DNA from: Candidatus Nitricoxidireducens bremensis
Lineage (GTDB): Bacteria; Pseudomonadota; Gammaproteobacteria; Burkholderiales; Rhodocyclaceae
Length of the DNA stretch: 64,000 nt
NCBI GenBank assembly: GCA_030247725.1
Contig: JAOTRT010000012.1
Coordinates: 60,383-124,382, forward strand
Reading direction: 5' to 3'
Both the position numbers and the translations under genes were made by a program. How positions within the stretch are numbered: the stretch's first letter is position 1; each line of letters opens with the position of its first letter. The notes beneath the pieces were generated by a model, which made no database searches, was not told the DNA's origin, and worked only from the letters and a program-made list of their open reading frames with translations. This document shows, in pieces, positions 40,301 to 49,783 of the stretch.

Positions 40301-40680
40301 GCCTCGATCAGACTGCTCGGATGCAAATCGAGGAACAGGCCATCGTACTGATCACCGCAGCCGAGCCAGCGTTGTGTCGCACGCCGGAAGGAAACCCCGG
40401 TTTCGACCTCTACGAGACCGACAGCAGCGGCAAGCAGATTCGATGGGTCGAAGTGAAGTCGATGACGGGCAGTCTGGTAGATCGGCCGGTGGGACTGTCT
40501 CACACGCAGTTCGACTGTGCCCGCGAAAAGGGCGAGGCGTATTGGCTGTACGTAGTCGAACACGCGACCGACCCGGCACAAGCCCGTGTGCTGAGAATTC
40601 AGAACCCCGTCGGCCACGCACGGACGTTTACGTTTGACCGTGGCTGGACTGAAATTGCCCAAACGGAGCCGCCACACTGA
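37396..40680 (+). CDS. large GHKL ATPase (sacsin-like) with C-terminal DUF3883 nuclease-like domain
   Basis: 1094 aa from a GTG with GGGGGAGGA directly upstream; a frame starting 63 bp earlier would overlap the operator repeats. The N-terminal HSP90/sacsin-type ATPase (about 1-300) has N box ELLQNAEDAL and G2 motif GRFGIGFKSVYTF. A long middle region has no domain I recognise. A very Gly-rich linker (about 880-945) follows. The C-terminal DUF3883/NOV_C domain (about 985-1085) has GFDLYE...IRWVEVKSMTG, a PD-(D/E)xK-like active-site pattern. Proteins with this architecture are repeatedly found in defence islands. It is divergent from the restriction cluster and shares its control region. Function as a sensor-nuclease is inference. 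Confidence 0.85.
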   Translation: MASNYEAICAENRQRYGTDIGRIGPMLLADRYDDRTHFIFELLQNAEDALNRRGEWKGQRHVSFTLEPGRLTLSHFGRPFDDADVRGICGIAQSTKDQFSIGRFGIGFKSVYTFTDRPEIHSGDEEFAVENYVSPVGVPQASRHPDETLIALPLKDSDRTAVQEIVDGFKRLGPGALLFLRQIDEINWAVQGGASGFYQRSAPEPLGDGVHRITVIGQESGQPEVDQNWLVFHRDVFSEGQDKVGRVEVAFSLQAVKDQPDRWVIVPVAASPLVVFFPTAVETNLGFLVQGPYRTTPSRDNIPRHDSWNKHLVELTADLLVEAMRWLRDQGMLDVSALRCLPLDREKFSDGAMFGPVFAAVRRALTEEPLLPRFDGGYVAALGSKLARTQELRELFSPNQVAQLFGTEEAAWLSGDITLDRTPELRQYVMRELGVTEVTPEGIVPRLTQTFLEGQSDGWISSLYEFLSGQPALRRRLDSVPLVRLSDGRHVVARVGGDPQAFLPSHLETGFPTVKRAVCANNECRTFLISLGITEPDPVDDVILNVLQKYRSDSVEVDDDQYAKDIERIVAAFNTDSKTQRDKLLGALRETTFVMVVDAGDGTGYVDKPGNVYIATDRLKQLFAGVPDVMIVDDAYDCLRGEDVRDLLVACGASRYLDPTAIPSGLDAAERAQVRRDAGLERASWENPPEDFTLRGLAQLLELLPTLQVDEAMARAKLLWDSLADLETRGSGAFYGTYKWGYFHETKMARFDAAFIRTLNESAWIPDASGELHPPRLVVFDSLEWKPNPFLLTKIKFKPPIIDQLAKEAGIDPAALDLLRKLGITSVDDLTSRLGITSPPPEAETEQESDSGTETEGSSGGDVYDDAKDLYGDDMPDIQPGTPDPDGGDGATAGAGRGGQGRSGTGAPRGGGQGNGGAHAGSGGHGTPGGKGSGSGGGQGKRSPGQSGTRPFISYVGTHPDEDESDPDGLDQTARMQIEEQAIVLITAAEPALCRTPEGNPGFDLYETDSSGKQIRWVEVKSMTGSLVDRPVGLSHTQFDCAREKGEAYWLYVVEHATDPAQARVLRIQNPVGHARTFTFDRGWTEIAQTEPPH

Positions 40681-41183
40681 TTGGCTTCGCGGCCTACTTT
40701 CAATTCCACACGCCATCCCGAAAACATTGTCATTAAGGCGGTATCCGCATAATCAACGTCACCAAACCTGGCGATACCGGTCATTCAGATGAACAATGCG
40801 AGTGACCGCAATGGCCGATCACCAGACTGATGCTGGGTTATGGCAGGAACTCGGCCATAGCTGCCGTTGCCAGATCTGTCCTTGTCGGGCGGCAAAATAT
40901 TGGTAAGCTGCCTCACATCAGCAAAGTGGCCCGTACGTCAGCTTTCTACTCGGCGGAACACAAACTCCCACCCTTGAACTGCCGATCAACCCATCGGAGC
41001 TTCTTTGACGGGCAACAAAGAGCATCAGCCAGTCACCTAAATTGCCCACAACAAAACTCATGACCGACTAATGCTTCGCCGTCCCGCCAACGCCGACTTT
41101 TGCTCCCACACCATGTTTTGGCCGGGCGCCCATACGAGCGGCATGGGTACTTCTTAAGTAATACAGCACGCTATACTCAAAAC
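40681..41183. other. 503-bp gap without a supported gene
   Basis: One 77-codon frame (40830-41063) has no recognisable domain and no Shine-Dalgarno site. The DNA is of mixed composition and looks like a junction between two cargo blocks. Nothing else could be assigned. Confidence 0.5.
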
Positions 41184-44100
41184 ATGTCAAAAGTAAATCG
41201 TGCCGTCCCCTTATCCCGCTACGCGATCGAATGGCTGTTTCTCGGCGGTGCCTTGCTGCTGGTCGCGCTGATTGTCGGCCACTTCCTCAATGCGATGCAC
41301 GAAGAAATCGGGATTCGGGAGCGGGACCGGCTCGCCACCCAGGCAAGCGTGATCGACAAGAGCCTCGGTCGCACCCTGCATGTGATCGACCGCACACTGA
41401 CCGGCATTCGCGCCGATCTGCCCGGCTGGCAGCAGGAAAAGGACGGCATGGCCCGCGCCAGCCGTCGGCTACGAGCCTTCGGCGATGCCATGCGCAGCGT
41501 GCGCACCCTCCTGATCCTAGACGCCAAAGGCGATGTCATCGCCGCAAGTCGCTCCGAACTGCTCGGCAAGAATTTTGCCCAGCGCAACTACTTCCAGACG
41601 GCGCAGACCCAAGCCAATCCCGATGTGCTCTACGTCTCGCCGCCCTTCGAGACTTCGCTCGGCGTCTGGGCGTTGAACGTGGTACGCGTGATCACCACCC
41701 CCGACGGGGGCTTCGCCGGCATCGTCTCGGTCACGCTCGACCCCGACGAGCTGCGCGCCCAACTGGGCGCCGTACTCTACGGGCAGGACATGTGGGCAGC
41801 CATCGCCCATGGCGATGGCCTGCAGGTCGTCATGGAGCCGGACCGTCCCGGCCAGTCCGGCAAGAACCTCGCCCAACCCGGCTCCTTCTTCTCTCGCCAC
41901 ATGGCGAGCGGTCGCCCAGCGGAGGTGCTCGAAGGGATTGTCGAGGCGACCGGCGAGCATCGCCTGATGGTACTGCACACCATCACGCCGGCCGACGTGC
42001 CGATGAACAAACCTCTGGTTGTCGCCGTCGGCCGCGAAATCGACGCACTCTATGGTGCCTGGCGACGCCAGGCCTGGATGGTGGGCGGCTTGTTCGCCCT
42101 GCTCGCCGGGTTGAGCCTGCCCGGCCTGGCGCTCACCCAGCGCCGCCGGCTCCGCGCCGAGACGGAACGTGAACAGGCGGCCGCCGCGCTGGCAAACAGC
42201 GAGCATTTCATGCGTGCGCTGATCGACATCATCCCGGGCATGGTCAGCTACTGGGATGCCGACCTGCGCTGCGGCTTCGCCAACATCGCCTACCGGGAAT
42301 GGTTCGGCAAGACGCCGGAACAGATGCTCGGCATCCGCATCCAGGACCTCATGGGTGAAACGCTGTTCAAGAAGAGTGAGCCCTTCATGCGTGCGGCGCT
42401 GGGCGGCGAGCGCCAACATTTCGAACGTACCCTCACGAAGGCCGACGGCAGCACCGGCTACACTTGGGCGCACTACATTCCCGACGTGGTCGACGGCCGG
42501 GTGCGCGGCTTCTTCGTGCTGGTGTCGGACATCACGGAACTCAAGCTTGCGCAATTGCAACTGGAGGCTACCAACGCCGCCCTCGAAAAGCGCAGCGTCG
42601 AAGCCGAGGCGGCCAGCCGCGCCAAGAGCGAATTCGTCGCCAACATGAGCCACGAGATCCGCACGCCGATGAACGCCGTGCTGGGCCTGCTGCAACTGCT
42701 GGAGCTCACCGGGCTGGATGCGCGCCAGCGCGACTATGTCCACAAGGCCGAGGGGGCGGCCCGTTCGCTGCTGGGCATCCTCAACGACATCCTCGACTTC
42801 TCCAAGGTCGAGTCCGGCAAGCTGGAGCTGGACGACACGCCGTTCCGTCTCGACGAACTGCTGCGCAACCTTTCCGTCGTGCTGTCCTCCGCCTTGCAGC
42901 GCAAGGAGGTCGAGGTACTGTTCCAGCTCGACCCCGAGGTGCCGCGCGCCTTGCGCGGCGACGGCCTGCGCCTGCAACAGGTGCTGCTGAACCTGGCCGG
43001 CAACGCCATCAAGTTCACCGAGCGCGGCGAAGTGGTGATCGCGCTCAAGATGCTGGAAGCCACGCCGGACACGGTGCGCATCGAATTCTCGGTGCGCGAC
43101 ACCGGCATCGGCATCGCCGCCGACCGCCTCGCCGCCATATTCGACGGCTTCACGCAGGCGGAAGCCTCGACCACGCGGCGCTTCGGCGGCACCGGCCTGG
43201 GGCTGGCGATCAGCCGGCGGCTGGTGCGCCTGATGGGCGACGAACTGGCCGTAGAGAGCACGCCCGGCGAGGGCAGCCGTTTCCATTTCGCCGTCGAATT
43301 CCGCCGCGATGCGGAAACTCGCGTGCTCGAACGCGCGGCCGCGGCGGAAGATGCCAGTCAGTCTTCCCTGCGCGTGCTGATCGTGGATGACAACGCCACC
43401 GCCCGCGAGGTGCTCGCCGCCATGGTCGCCTCCTTCGGCTGGGAGGCTGAAACGGCGTCGGGCGGTGCGGAGGCCATCGAGCGTCTGGAAGCGGCGACCG
43501 CCGCTGGTCACTCCTTCGACATTCTCTGCGTAGACTGGATCATGCCTGGCATGGACGGCTGGGAAACCATCCAGCACATCCGCGCCCGCCACACGGGGCG
43601 CCTGCCGGCCATCCTGATGATCACCGCCCACGGTCGCGAACTGGTCGCCGAACGGCTCGGCGAGGAACTGAATCCGCTCGACGGTTTTCTCGTCAAACCG
43701 GTCACGCCATCGATGCTGTTCGACGCCGTGGCGCAGGCCACGCGTGGTGCATCGGTGACGGTGGATCGTCGCGTCGCGTCGCGGCTAACGGCCGGCCAGC
43801 CACTTGCCGGCCTGCGCATCCTCGTCGTCGAAGACAACACGCTCAACCAGCAGGTGGCACGCGAACTGCTCACCCACGCCGGGGCCGAGATTGAGGTTGC
43901 CAGCGATGGCAGGCAGAGCATCGAGCGCGTCCGATACACACCAACACCCTACGACGCCATCCTGATGGACATCCAGATGCCGGGCATGGACGGCTACGCC
44001 GCAACCCGCGCGCTGCGCGAGGATATGGGGGTCGCCACACCGATCATCGCGATGACCGCCAATGCACTGCCGGCCGATCGTGCGGCCTGTCTCGCCGCCG

Positions 44101-44822
44101 GCATGTCCGATCATATCGGCAAGCCCATCGACAGCGGCGAGTTGATCGCCCTGCTGCTGCGCCATTGCCGTGGCGTGACAGCGGGGGAGGATACTGTCCT
44201 GTCGGTGCCGTTGCCCGAACTGCCGCCCCAGCCGGAAGGCTTCGATTTGGCCGTCGCGCTTGCCCGTCTCGACGGCAATCGCACCCTGTTCGCCAGCCTC
44301 ACCCGGCGCTTCGGGCAGGATCGCGCCACCATCGTTGCGGCCGCAAAAGCCGCGCTCCAGCAGGGCGACCGCGCTGCCGCCGCGCGCGAAATGCACACGC
44401 TCAAGGGGCTGGCGGCGACGCTGGGCGCGCTGGCGTTGGCGCGGCAGGCCGCTGAAGTGGAAGCCGCTTTCAAGGCGGACGGTGCTGCCGACAACGACGA
44501 CGCGGAACGCCTCGCGCGACTCGATAGCGAGCTCGATGCGGGTGCTGCCGTCCTGCGCGCCGCCGCCGATGCGCTCGACCCGCCGGGCGCCACCGGCGGC
44601 GCACCGGCCGACACAGAGCGAATGCTCGAACATCTCGACGAACTGGATGCCTTGCTCGCCGAGAACAACATGCGTGCGCTTGATGTCTTCATCACCATCA
44701 AGCGCGAGGCGGGCGATGCGCTTGCCGAGAGCCTGACGGCCCTCGACGAAGCGTTGTTCAAGCTCGATTTCGCTGCCGCGCGCGAGAAAGCGGCCAACCT
44801 GAAAGGGGTACTGTCACAATGA
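41184..44822 (+). CDS. hybrid sensor histidine kinase (Cache-PAS-HisKA-HATPase-REC-REC-HPt)
   Basis: 1212 aa from the ATG before [11 protein letters not shown]; no clear Shine-Dalgarno. Two membrane helices (about 15-37 and 295-318) frame a dCache-like periplasmic sensor. A PAS domain follows (about 345-460). Next is HisKA with [15 protein letters not shown] (His at about 488) and HATPase_c with [17 protein letters not shown] and GTGLGLAI. Two receiver domains ([25 protein letters not shown]) and an HPt domain ([13 protein letters not shown]) close the phosphorelay. The C-terminal end overlaps the next gene, a REC-GGDEF cyclase that is the obvious phosphorelay output. High GC and codon use resemble the host chromosome more than the defence cluster. 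Confidence 0.93.
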   Translation: MSKVNRAVPLSRYAIEWLFLGGALLLVALIVGHFLNAMHEEIGIRERDRLATQASVIDKSLGRTLHVIDRTLTGIRADLPGWQQEKDGMARASRRLRAFGDAMRSVRTLLILDAKGDVIAASRSELLGKNFAQRNYFQTAQTQANPDVLYVSPPFETSLGVWALNVVRVITTPDGGFAGIVSVTLDPDELRAQLGAVLYGQDMWAAIAHGDGLQVVMEPDRPGQSGKNLAQPGSFFSRHMASGRPAEVLEGIVEATGEHRLMVLHTITPADVPMNKPLVVAVGREIDALYGAWRRQAWMVGGLFALLAGLSLPGLALTQRRRLRAETEREQAAAALANSEHFMRALIDIIPGMVSYWDADLRCGFANIAYREWFGKTPEQMLGIRIQDLMGETLFKKSEPFMRAALGGERQHFERTLTKADGSTGYTWAHYIPDVVDGRVRGFFVLVSDITELKLAQLQLEATNAALEKRSVEAEAASRAKSEFVANMSHEIRTPMNAVLGLLQLLELTGLDARQRDYVHKAEGAARSLLGILNDILDFSKVESGKLELDDTPFRLDELLRNLSVVLSSALQRKEVEVLFQLDPEVPRALRGDGLRLQQVLLNLAGNAIKFTERGEVVIALKMLEATPDTVRIEFSVRDTGIGIAADRLAAIFDGFTQAEASTTRRFGGTGLGLAISRRLVRLMGDELAVESTPGEGSRFHFAVEFRRDAETRVLERAAAAEDASQSSLRVLIVDDNATAREVLAAMVASFGWEAETASGGAEAIERLEAATAAGHSFDILCVDWIMPGMDGWETIQHIRARHTGRLPAILMITAHGRELVAERLGEELNPLDGFLVKPVTPSMLFDAVAQATRGASVTVDRRVASRLTAGQPLAGLRILVVEDNTLNQQVARELLTHAGAEIEVASDGRQSIERVRYTPTPYDAILMDIQMPGMDGYAATRALREDMGVATPIIAMTANALPADRAACLAAGMSDHIGKPIDSGELIALLLRHCRGVTAGEDTVLSVPLPELPPQPEGFDLAVALARLDGNRTLFASLTRRFGQDRATIVAAAKAALQQGDRAAAAREMHTLKGLAATLGALALARQAAEVEAAFKADGAADNDDAERLARLDSELDAGAAVLRAAADALDPPGATGGAPADTERMLEHLDELDALLAENNMRALDVFITIKREAGDALAESLTALDEALFKLDFAAAREKAANLKGVLSQ

Positions 44823-45778
44823 TGCCCGCCTACAACCTCCCGCCGGAGTTTCGCGCGCTGGCGACGCTGCCGGAGCGTCCACGACTGCTGGTCGTCGACG
44901 ACCAGCCGATCAACATCCAGACGCTCTACCAGATCTTCCACGCCGATCACGAGGTATTCATGGCCACGGGCGGTGAACAGGCGCTTGCCTTTTGCCGCGA
45001 CAACCCACCGCCCGACCTGATTCTCCTCGACGTGGTCATGCCCGGAATGGACGGGATCGAAGTCTGTCGCCGCATCAAGGCCGCCCCGACCCTCGCCGAT
45101 ATTCCGGTGATTTTCGTCACGGCCCGCTCGGAACCGGCCGACGAGACCGGTGCACTGGAGGCGGGGGGCGTCGATTTCATCGCCAAACCGGTCAATCCGG
45201 CCGTGGTGCGCGCCCGCGTCAAGACCCATCTCACGCTCAAGGCGCAGGCCGACCTGCTGCGCTCGCTGGTCTTCGTGGACGGACTGACCGGCGTCGCCAA
45301 CCGCCGCCGCTTCGACGAAGCCTTGCAGATCGAATGGCGACGTTGCCGGCGCAGTGGCGCCCCGCTCACGCTATTGATGATCGACATCGACCATTTCAAG
45401 CGCTACAACGACCATTACGGCCACCAGACCGGCGACGCCTGCTTGCAAAAAGTTGCCGCCGCCATCAAGGCCGGCCTCAAGCGCGTGCATGACTTGGTGG
45501 CACGCTACGGAGGCGAGGAATTCGTCTGCCTGATGCCCGAGTGCGACCATCCGGCCGGTCAGAACAAGGCCGAGGAACTGCGCGCCGCCGTCGCCGCGCT
45601 GGGCATACCCCATGACGATTCGCCGACCGCCAATTATGTGACGCTGAGCATCGGCATCGCCGTCATGCATCCCGATGGCGAGAGTAGCCCGGAAGCCCTC
45701 GTCGCGGCAGCCGATATGGCGCTCTACGAAGCGAAGCTCGGCGGTCGGAACAGGGTATTTGCCGCATCTTCAGCGTAG
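44819..45778 (+). CDS. REC-GGDEF diguanylate cyclase response regulator
   Basis: 319 aa. Receiver domain (about 20-140; LLVVDDQPINIQ, LILLDVVMPGMDG, AKPVNP) is followed by a GGDEF domain (about 155-315) with intact YGGEEF and an RxxD inhibitory site (RVHD) five residues before it. It is predicted to make c-di-GMP when phosphorylated. The start ATG overlaps the kinase stop (ATGA), with a second ATG one codon on, so kinase and cyclase are made together. This WspR/PleD-like pair is unusual island cargo. Confidence 0.94.
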   Translation: MMPAYNLPPEFRALATLPERPRLLVVDDQPINIQTLYQIFHADHEVFMATGGEQALAFCRDNPPPDLILLDVVMPGMDGIEVCRRIKAAPTLADIPVIFVTARSEPADETGALEAGGVDFIAKPVNPAVVRARVKTHLTLKAQADLLRSLVFVDGLTGVANRRRFDEALQIEWRRCRRSGAPLTLLMIDIDHFKRYNDHYGHQTGDACLQKVAAAIKAGLKRVHDLVARYGGEEFVCLMPECDHPAGQNKAEELRAAVAALGIPHDDSPTANYVTLSIGIAVMHPDGESSPEALVAAADMALYEAKLGGRNRVFAASSA

Positions 45779-46018
45779 GGCTGCTGCCCGCTCTGGTCGA
45801 TGCGTGTGAAGTGATCCATCAGTAGGTCACGAAGTTCAGCATAGCGGCCAGTCCCGCTCGGAGCCGGAAATTTCTAGTTAAGACTGGTACGAAAATCGAT
45901 GCAGCCTCATTCAGCTTGATTTTCGGCTGAACGCCTGTTGACCAGCACATTGCCGCCCTAGTCTGGTCAGTGGCCCAATGACGGCATTGGCCGAGGACCG
46001 GAAGTCGGCCTTTGCTGC

Positions 46019-46510
46019 CTACTTCTTGGACCCCTTCAGCTTGGTGTTTCCAGCGCGATCGTCGATGTCCCAAAACTCAGAAATGACGTCTTCAACCTCG
46101 CGCGTCTGGTCTGCGGTAAAAGTCGGACGCCGGCTCGATTCGGTGGCATCAGTAAAGTAGGCGTCCAAATGGCCGGCGCGAGCAATCCTATTCCAAACCA
46201 ATTCCTCGTCCGGGTTCAACAGCTCCGGTGCATGGAGCACCATCTTCAGCAGGCGCTGCCCACGATGCGGTGACCATAGCCGGTCAATTACCACTGCGAT
46301 CTCCTCGCCCTTGTAACGTAGAGGGACGAAAGACGTACCAGAGAGCAATTTAGCAATACTCAACTCGACCGTCTGCGCAACAGATCGATGCTCCATGCGT
46401 GCCGCCAATTCCAGACCAAATTTCACCTTGGCATTGAGCCGCAAGGTAATGACTTCGGTCTTGCCGCGCGAACTGATGTCGACACGATCGACGACGGGGG
46501 GCTTTTTCAT
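46019..46510 (-). CDS. hypothetical protein with RHH-like N-terminus
   Basis: 163 aa, not recognised. The segment EVITLRLNAKVKFGLELAAR (about 19-38) followed by VAQTVELSIAKLL has the strand-helix-helix look of a ribbon-helix-helix DNA-binding motif. The C-terminal half is charged and ends KLKGSKK. It diverges from the HTH gene at 46660 across a promoter region with repeated TGTAAT sites. It could be an antitoxin-like or accessory regulator; this is tentative. Confidence 0.6.
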   Translation of the reverse strand: MKKPPVVDRVDISSRGKTEVITLRLNAKVKFGLELAARMEHRSVAQTVELSIAKLLSGTSFVPLRYKGEEIAVVIDRLWSPHRGQRLLKMVLHAPELLNPDEELVWNRIARAGHLDAYFTDATESSRRPTFTADQTREVEDVISEFWDIDDRAGNTKLKGSKK

Positions 46511-46549
46511 AGGGCATCAAGGTGGTGTCAGCAAACGCATTGTACAGAG

Positions 46550-46597
46550 TGTAATTATTAGTTGACATTTTTCTTTATGTGTAATACAATGATTACA
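46550..46597 (+). promoter_or_regulatory. near-consensus sigma-70 promoter with overlapping TGTAAT operator sites
   Basis: TTGACA (46562-46567) and TACAAT (46585-46590) are 17 bp apart. TGTAAT (46580-46585) and ATTACA (46592-46597) form an inverted repeat across the -10 box. A third TGTAAT lies at 46550-46555. The layout suggests strong but repressible transcription of the gene at 46660, possibly by its own HTH product. Confidence 0.7.
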
Positions 46598-46659
46598 TAC
46601 TGATGACCAGACCACGCCGTCAGTCACCGATCAACAGAACGAATTTTTTGGAGAGAGCC

Positions 46660-47604
46660 ATGTCGATGTTTGACGCCTACACCACCACCGAAGCAGTAGA
46701 AATCAAGCGTCAGTTCCTTGGAGCGCCGAAGAAGGACTTTCTGCGCAATGCAGGGTTAGTCCCCAATGTTGCCAAGCGCCACGTCGGTCGCCATCGTCGG
46801 TACGACGAGTCGGCCCTGAAGCTGCTCGACGATATGATCAATGCAAAAGCTGTCGCAGCGGAAACAGCTCGCACGATCGGGGAGCGCATTCAGTTGGCCA
46901 TCGACTATCAATTGGGTACGGACGCGCATGTCGGCCGAGAAATGGGCGTCAGCCGCGAATTGGTTCGTCAGTGGCGTACCGGAATTGCCATCCCCCGCGA
47001 TACCGCGAAGCTTGCCGCCACCTTGAAGGTACCGGAAGCCTGGCTGGTTCACGGCGGCGAAGAGAACTTGCCTGCCGACAGCCATATCGGTGTGCGCGTC
47101 GGCAATGAATCAATGAGGTATCGGACCATTTTGCGCGAGCAAACCGAGGCCTTACTCGATGGAGCGCAGAAGGGGGGAGCGACAGCCGACATCCAGGCGT
47201 TCATCGAAGCGAAGATTCGAAGCGACGCCCGGTTGATGCAAATCGCGCGCCGAGCCGGCGGGCGCTGGCAGCTCAATCCGCTGGCACGGCACGACGATGT
47301 CTTCGTCTTTGCTCCATGGCAGCCCATTCACGAGCATGGTTTGACCAAGCGCTACTGGTCTGACGACGTCGAAGCATTGATAGCCGCAAAGATGGCATCA
47401 GGAAAGACGGTATATGCCATCGCACGGGAGTTAAAGCACGAATGTGAGGCGAATGGTTGGAAGTACCCGACAAGGTTGGCGCTCTACAAACGAATCAGCA
47501 CGATGCGTGAGCGTATTGTGAAATTCGGCGTCGATCTCAATGACGTAGTTGCAATGGCTTGCGCCACCTTCTGCATGAAAACCTCAACGGAGAATTCCCT
47601 CTGA
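46660..47604 (+). CDS. HTH-containing island protein of unknown function
   Basis: 314 aa from the ATG before SMFDAYTTTEA, with GGAGAGAG just upstream. An XRE-like helix-turn-helix lies at about 95-140 (VGREMGVSRELVRQWRTG, then LKVPEAWLVHGGE). N- and C-terminal parts are not recognised. A near-consensus promoter with an inverted repeat stands immediately upstream, so autoregulation is likely. It may be a regulator of the island or of the nuclease-like gene 97 bp downstream. Confidence 0.7.
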   Translation: MSMFDAYTTTEAVEIKRQFLGAPKKDFLRNAGLVPNVAKRHVGRHRRYDESALKLLDDMINAKAVAAETARTIGERIQLAIDYQLGTDAHVGREMGVSRELVRQWRTGIAIPRDTAKLAATLKVPEAWLVHGGEENLPADSHIGVRVGNESMRYRTILREQTEALLDGAQKGGATADIQAFIEAKIRSDARLMQIARRAGGRWQLNPLARHDDVFVFAPWQPIHEHGLTKRYWSDDVEALIAAKMASGKTVYAIARELKHECEANGWKYPTRLALYKRISTMRERIVKFGVDLNDVVAMACATFCMKTSTENSL

Positions 47605-47701
47605 CCTTCACCGGCAACGCGACCCAGCATTTCAATAGGGCCATTGCACTGTCGGTGCAAACAGAACCCTCGGTTACTTACCATTGCAAGAGGAGCCACT
47701 C

Positions 47702-48610
47702 ATGTCTGGCGACATCACACCCGACAAGATTCTCGACGCCATCACCGACTACCTGTCGGCCGCGTTGGCGGAGAACATCATCACCCTCCACGTGAGCGGA
47801 AATCCGCAATCCGATTCCCTATTGAATCAAAAGCCAATTGCGGACACGCTGCGGGCGTTTGCAATGGCACATCCACTTTTCAAAGAGTACGGCATAGTTG
47901 TCGAAGTGCCGACGTCATCAAGATCGTGGTGCGACTTCATCATCCGCAGCCTTGATGGACGTTTGTGGTTGCCCATCAACCTGAAAGTGTCGTCCTGCGA
48001 CGGGCGCGACGACCTGTCCTCGAAAGACGGCCTGTTCTTTGCGTTGACCGGCCTTGATCCGGAGGTAATGGCAATCCGCAGTTGGGAGGCTTACTGCAAA
48101 GCCCTTGCCAGCAACATCAGGCACAACGATTGCGCTGCGGACTACTACTACCTCGTGGTCAGAAAGAATCGCACTGGGGATGGCAATGTGGAGGTGTTCT
48201 GGACGAGTTTGCTCAATCTGTGCCACGTCCACCCCAACGGAAACCGGCCGCCATTCCAGTGTCGATGGGCGGAGAACAGGGAACGGGCGATCCGGACACG
48301 GTCAGAGGCAATTGCGTACTTGCTGGGAACGCTGGAAGTGACGCTGATCCGGCGTGCGAATGCGCTCACCTCATTCTCCAACCATTTGTCGCCATTGCTC
48401 CGGAAGTGGGAAGCCGGGGTGACAATACGCCGCCACCGCACAGGAGGCGCTGACGTCGCTTCCTTGGATGACTCGACGAAACCCAAAGTGCCTAAGCGCC
48501 GCCCTGTAAAACGGAATCCGGCAGAAATCGAAGTCAGAACTCGAAAAGGGGACGGCACGATTCACGATCGGCGACGACACCCATCCCAGTCAAGCCGTCG
48601 CATCGGGTAA
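47702..48610 (+). CDS. putative restriction-endonuclease-like protein
   Basis: 302 aa from the ATG before SGDITPDKI with AGAGGAG upstream. The stretch WCDFIIRSLDGRLWLPINLKVSS (quoted in part: CDFIIR, LPINLKVSS; about 75-100) has the spacing of a PD-(D/E)xK nuclease core in which the acidic residue is replaced by Asn. LFFALTG follows soon after. The C-terminal 60 residues are strongly basic. No partner methyltransferase is adjacent. It could be a degenerate type II-like nuclease or a related defence effector; the family is not certain. Confidence 0.5.
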   Translation: MSGDITPDKILDAITDYLSAALAENIITLHVSGNPQSDSLLNQKPIADTLRAFAMAHPLFKEYGIVVEVPTSSRSWCDFIIRSLDGRLWLPINLKVSSCDGRDDLSSKDGLFFALTGLDPEVMAIRSWEAYCKALASNIRHNDCAADYYYLVVRKNRTGDGNVEVFWTSLLNLCHVHPNGNRPPFQCRWAENRERAIRTRSEAIAYLLGTLEVTLIRRANALTSFSNHLSPLLRKWEAGVTIRRHRTGGADVASLDDSTKPKVPKRRPVKRNPAEIEVRTRKGDGTIHDRRRHPSQSSRRIG

Positions 48611-48719
48611 CTCCCCTGACTCCGAAGAGCCATCAGTCTAGTTACCTGAATCAAGTCACTCGCTTCGCCAGGAGTCAGCATCCTCGGAGACATATTGTTG
48701 GAGCGAGTCACGTCTCCGG

Positions 48720-49514
48720 TTATGTACCCAGCAAGTCACTCGGCAGTTCCCGATCTCGGCGTAGCGACAAGTGCTTCACGAGAACGTCGAGTCGAAGAGG
48801 CTCCGGCGTGTGATAGCAGGCAAACCGCTTGTCCAGATAAGGCACCCGCTCGGGCCACGGATACGCCAAAGTCGCATCGTGTGTTCGCTGCCAGATGTGA
48901 TGACCAAGGCGGAGCAATTCCATCTGCTGCTGCCGTATCCCGTAGAAACCCGGCATGCGCATGATGGCTGCTACCAGCGCATCCAGATCGTCCGTCCGTT
49001 CGGGCATCCGGCCAGAAGCCGCCGCATGCCGCCGTATCGACGCCTCAAGGAACGCATATCGGGATTCCGTCAGCGACCACGTCCAGGATCGCCCACCGCC
49101 GTGTTCGGCAGGCCGCTGAACATGCTGCAACTGGTACTGGTCCGACCACATCAGAAGTTGCCGACTGTGGTGCGCATCCAGGAGCTTCTCGCGTTCATGA
49201 ATCAGCCCGTCGCCGGCAGTGGCAAGAAGCCAGTAGCGGATGTCACCGGAGTCGTCGTCAGGGTACATCAGCAAGGTCGTGTTCGCCTTCCCATTCTGCT
49301 TCGCATAAGCACGTTGCCCCTGATTCCGGTCGGTACCGTACAGGGTGGCCATCTTGTCGGCAAAGGCGAGCGCCTTCCCGGCAGCTATGACGCCGCCAGT
49401 CCAGAATCTTGAACCGCGCTGGACTGTTTCCAGCAGGATGCGCATTGCGGCACGCTTGCTAATCGGAATGCGGACATAGGATGAGCCGGTCGGGATGAGC
49501 TTGGGCAACAGCAT
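48720..49514 (-). CDS. hypothetical island protein
   Basis: 264 aa from the ATG before LLPKLIPTGSSYV, with GGAG upstream; the longer frame has low-quality N-terminal sequence. Many aromatic and basic residues; segments such as SWTWSLTESRYAFLEASIRRH and FYGIRQQQMELLRLGHHIW are well-formed helices. I recognise no domain. It faces the putative nuclease gene tail to tail, and a 12-bp perfect inverted repeat lies about 120 bp upstream of its start. Confidence 0.6.
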   Translation of the reverse strand: MLLPKLIPTGSSYVRIPISKRAAMRILLETVQRGSRFWTGGVIAAGKALAFADKMATLYGTDRNQGQRAYAKQNGKANTTLLMYPDDDSGDIRYWLLATAGDGLIHEREKLLDAHHSRQLLMWSDQYQLQHVQRPAEHGGGRSWTWSLTESRYAFLEASIRRHAAASGRMPERTDDLDALVAAIMRMPGFYGIRQQQMELLRLGHHIWQRTHDATLAYPWPERVPYLDKRFACYHTPEPLRLDVLVKHLSLRRDRELPSDLLGT

Positions 49515-49636
49515 TTTGGTATCTCCAGAGGATGCCGCGCAAGGCGGCGATTCTCCGTATAGCGCGTCTCCGTCGTGGCGGAAACGGTGTTCGCGCTTCC
49601 GGGAATTCCCCACGCGGAAATCCCCTAGTGTTTAGG

Positions 49637-49664
49637 GTGTGCTTCGAAGGCATTCGAAGCACAC
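49637..49664. repeat. perfect 12-bp inverted repeat
   Basis: GTGTGCTTCGAA (49637-49648), loop GGCA, TTCGAAGCACAC (49653-49664). No T-run follows. It stands at the boundary between the hypothetical gene's upstream region and the structured non-coding stretch, and could be an operator or a processing hairpin. Confidence 0.7.
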
Positions 49665-49783
49665 AGAAAGATGTTCCGAGCGGAAGAAGGTGCGGAGGAA
49701 ACCGGCACGGTGTCCTCTGCGACGTTCGGCGTGCATGCCGATGCCTATACTCGTTCAGGACAAACCATCAACGAGAATGCATC

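Noticed and set aside
40830..41063. 77-codon frame in the gap before the hybrid kinase
   Set aside because: No Shine-Dalgarno, no recognisable domain and unremarkable composition.
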